From: Magnaporthiopsis rhizophila
Taxonomy: Eukaryota > Ascomycota > Sordariomycetes > Magnaporthales > Magnaporthaceae
Assembly (NCBI GenBank): GCA_003049465.1
Contig: PYSS01000190.1
Location: forward strand, 1-45,245
DNA: 45,245 nt
Reading direction: 5' to 3'
Part shown: positions 44,346 to 45,245 of the stretch, piece by piece
How positions within the stretch are numbered: position 1 is the stretch's first letter
How the letters are laid out: every line of letters begins with the position of its first letter
Position numbers and translations under genes: made by a program
The notes under the pieces: generated by a model
Seen by the model: only the letters and a program-made list of their open reading frames with translations
What the model was told of the DNA's origin: nothing
Databases searched by the model: none

Positions 44346-45245
44346 TTGGGCTTAGGGGTAGCGAGCGTGCATGCGTTCTGCAGCTGCCCAAAATATGTCG
44401 TGTGTGGTTGGCTGATTCTTGTGGACGGTACGGGATGTACAGCCCCAGGAGTCCGGTTCGGGACTCGGACTTTTGATGAAGTGGCGGTCGATATCGAGAC
44501 GACGACAACAACGACGCGTCTCGCTTCTTTTGCACCTTTACGTTGGGTGTCATGTTTTCTTCTATTCACGCCCACTTTCCCCTTTCTGATTATCATGACG
44601 CATTTCTCCTTAGTCAGCCGGTTTATGTACGAGGGATGTCGATGTGGTGTCTTGTATGGTTTTGTTCTGGCTCTTGGGTTATTTTATGTTTTTGTCCATG
44701 ACGGAGTTTTGTTTTGTGTGGGGGAAAGGAACAACGGATTGCGTCTGGTATAAGAAACGAAAACGTGGGTGCACTGACGGGGAGGGACCCCTTGGTTTCT
44801 CCGTCCTGTGTTGAGATTAATGTGGGGGAAAAAAAAGGGAAAAGGGACGGCGACGGCTGGGGAGTTGCTGAACATTGATAGAGTTGGGCAACTAGAAGGC
44901 AGTGTTCATCTGGTCTGAGCCTGGTATCTTTTTTTTCTCTGTTGCTGCTTGCTATCTTTCCGTGTCGGCGTGAAATCACCTTAACGCCGATGCCGCACCG
45001 GCGGACATGCTGTGGAAGGATCACGGCGGGCCAGCCAGCTGGCAGTTTTGTGGCTGAGTAGGAAATGCAATGCAATGCAGTGTTGTGTTTCCTTATCGAG
45101 CACGCCTTGCCCTGTTGCTGTCGGCCAAGGGTCACACGGCACCCCCAAGGAAGAAAAAAGTCGTCGTCATCCAAAAAGATACAGCTGGCATTCAGCGTCG
45201 GTGGTCGGCGGTTGGCATCATCCGATATTCCGATATCCCTTAAAC
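44346..45245. other. Right-edge flank, DBF2 3' region, no supported gene
   Basis: About 900 bases including the DBF2 3' UTR. The minus-strand open frame at about 44623-45170 has no recognisable domain and is low in complexity. No RNA gene is seen. Confidence 0.6.

Noticed and set aside
44623..45170. Minus-strand frame near the right edge
   Set aside because: No ATG at the frame's beginning in a good context, low-complexity product and no family resemblance.

Overview
This is chromosomal DNA of a filamentous ascomycete (Pezizomycotina, most likely Sordariomycetes; the species cannot be fixed from the sequence). The evidence is short spliceosomal introns of about 58-107 nt with GT donors, YAG acceptors and CTAAC/CTGAC-like branch points, GC-rich third codon positions, and fungus-specific families. 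There is no prokaryotic feature, rRNA, tRNA, CRISPR array or intact transposon that I can see.

Layout from left to right. 1-3304 is a low-complexity intergenic stretch. 3305-5066 (minus) is malate synthase, ending in a tiny third exon that carries the peroxisomal SKL signal. 6258-8032 (minus) is class II fumarase with a mitochondrial presequence and a second in-frame Met. 9395-13341 (minus) is a Gin4/Hsl1-type septin/morphogenesis-checkpoint kinase with a C-terminal KA1-like region. 14802-18283 (plus) is Smc5. 21391-23621 (minus) is a PclA/Pcl1-type Pho85 cyclin with a long upstream region. 23622-34328 is about 10.7 kb without a convincing gene. 34329-36249 (minus) is the mitochondrial magnesium channel Mrs2. 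36854-38062 (plus) is an F-box-like protein. 38794-39638 (plus) is a broken L-asparaginase. 39951-40826 (minus) is a secreted CREG-like flavin-split-barrel protein. 41949-44108 (plus) is the NDR-family kinase Dbf2/Sid2 of the septation network.

Functional themes. Malate synthase and fumarase lie in tandem on the same strand and share the malate node of the glyoxylate and TCA routes. Both show sequence signs of two subcellular destinations: a splice-dependent peroxisomal signal in one, and two candidate start codons around a mitochondrial presequence in the other. Four genes (Gin4/Hsl1-like kinase, Smc5, Pcl cyclin, Dbf2) act in cell-cycle progression, chromosome maintenance or septation. They are separate transcription units and I see no sign that they are co-regulated.

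The most unusual observation is at the right end. The Dbf2 reading frame stops at a TAG, then runs on in the same frame for 78 more codons that look like normal coding sequence (about three quarters G/C in the third position) before a TGA. This could be stop-codon read-through, a recent nonsense change or a sequencing error. I did not find a previously undescribed multi-gene system in the window.
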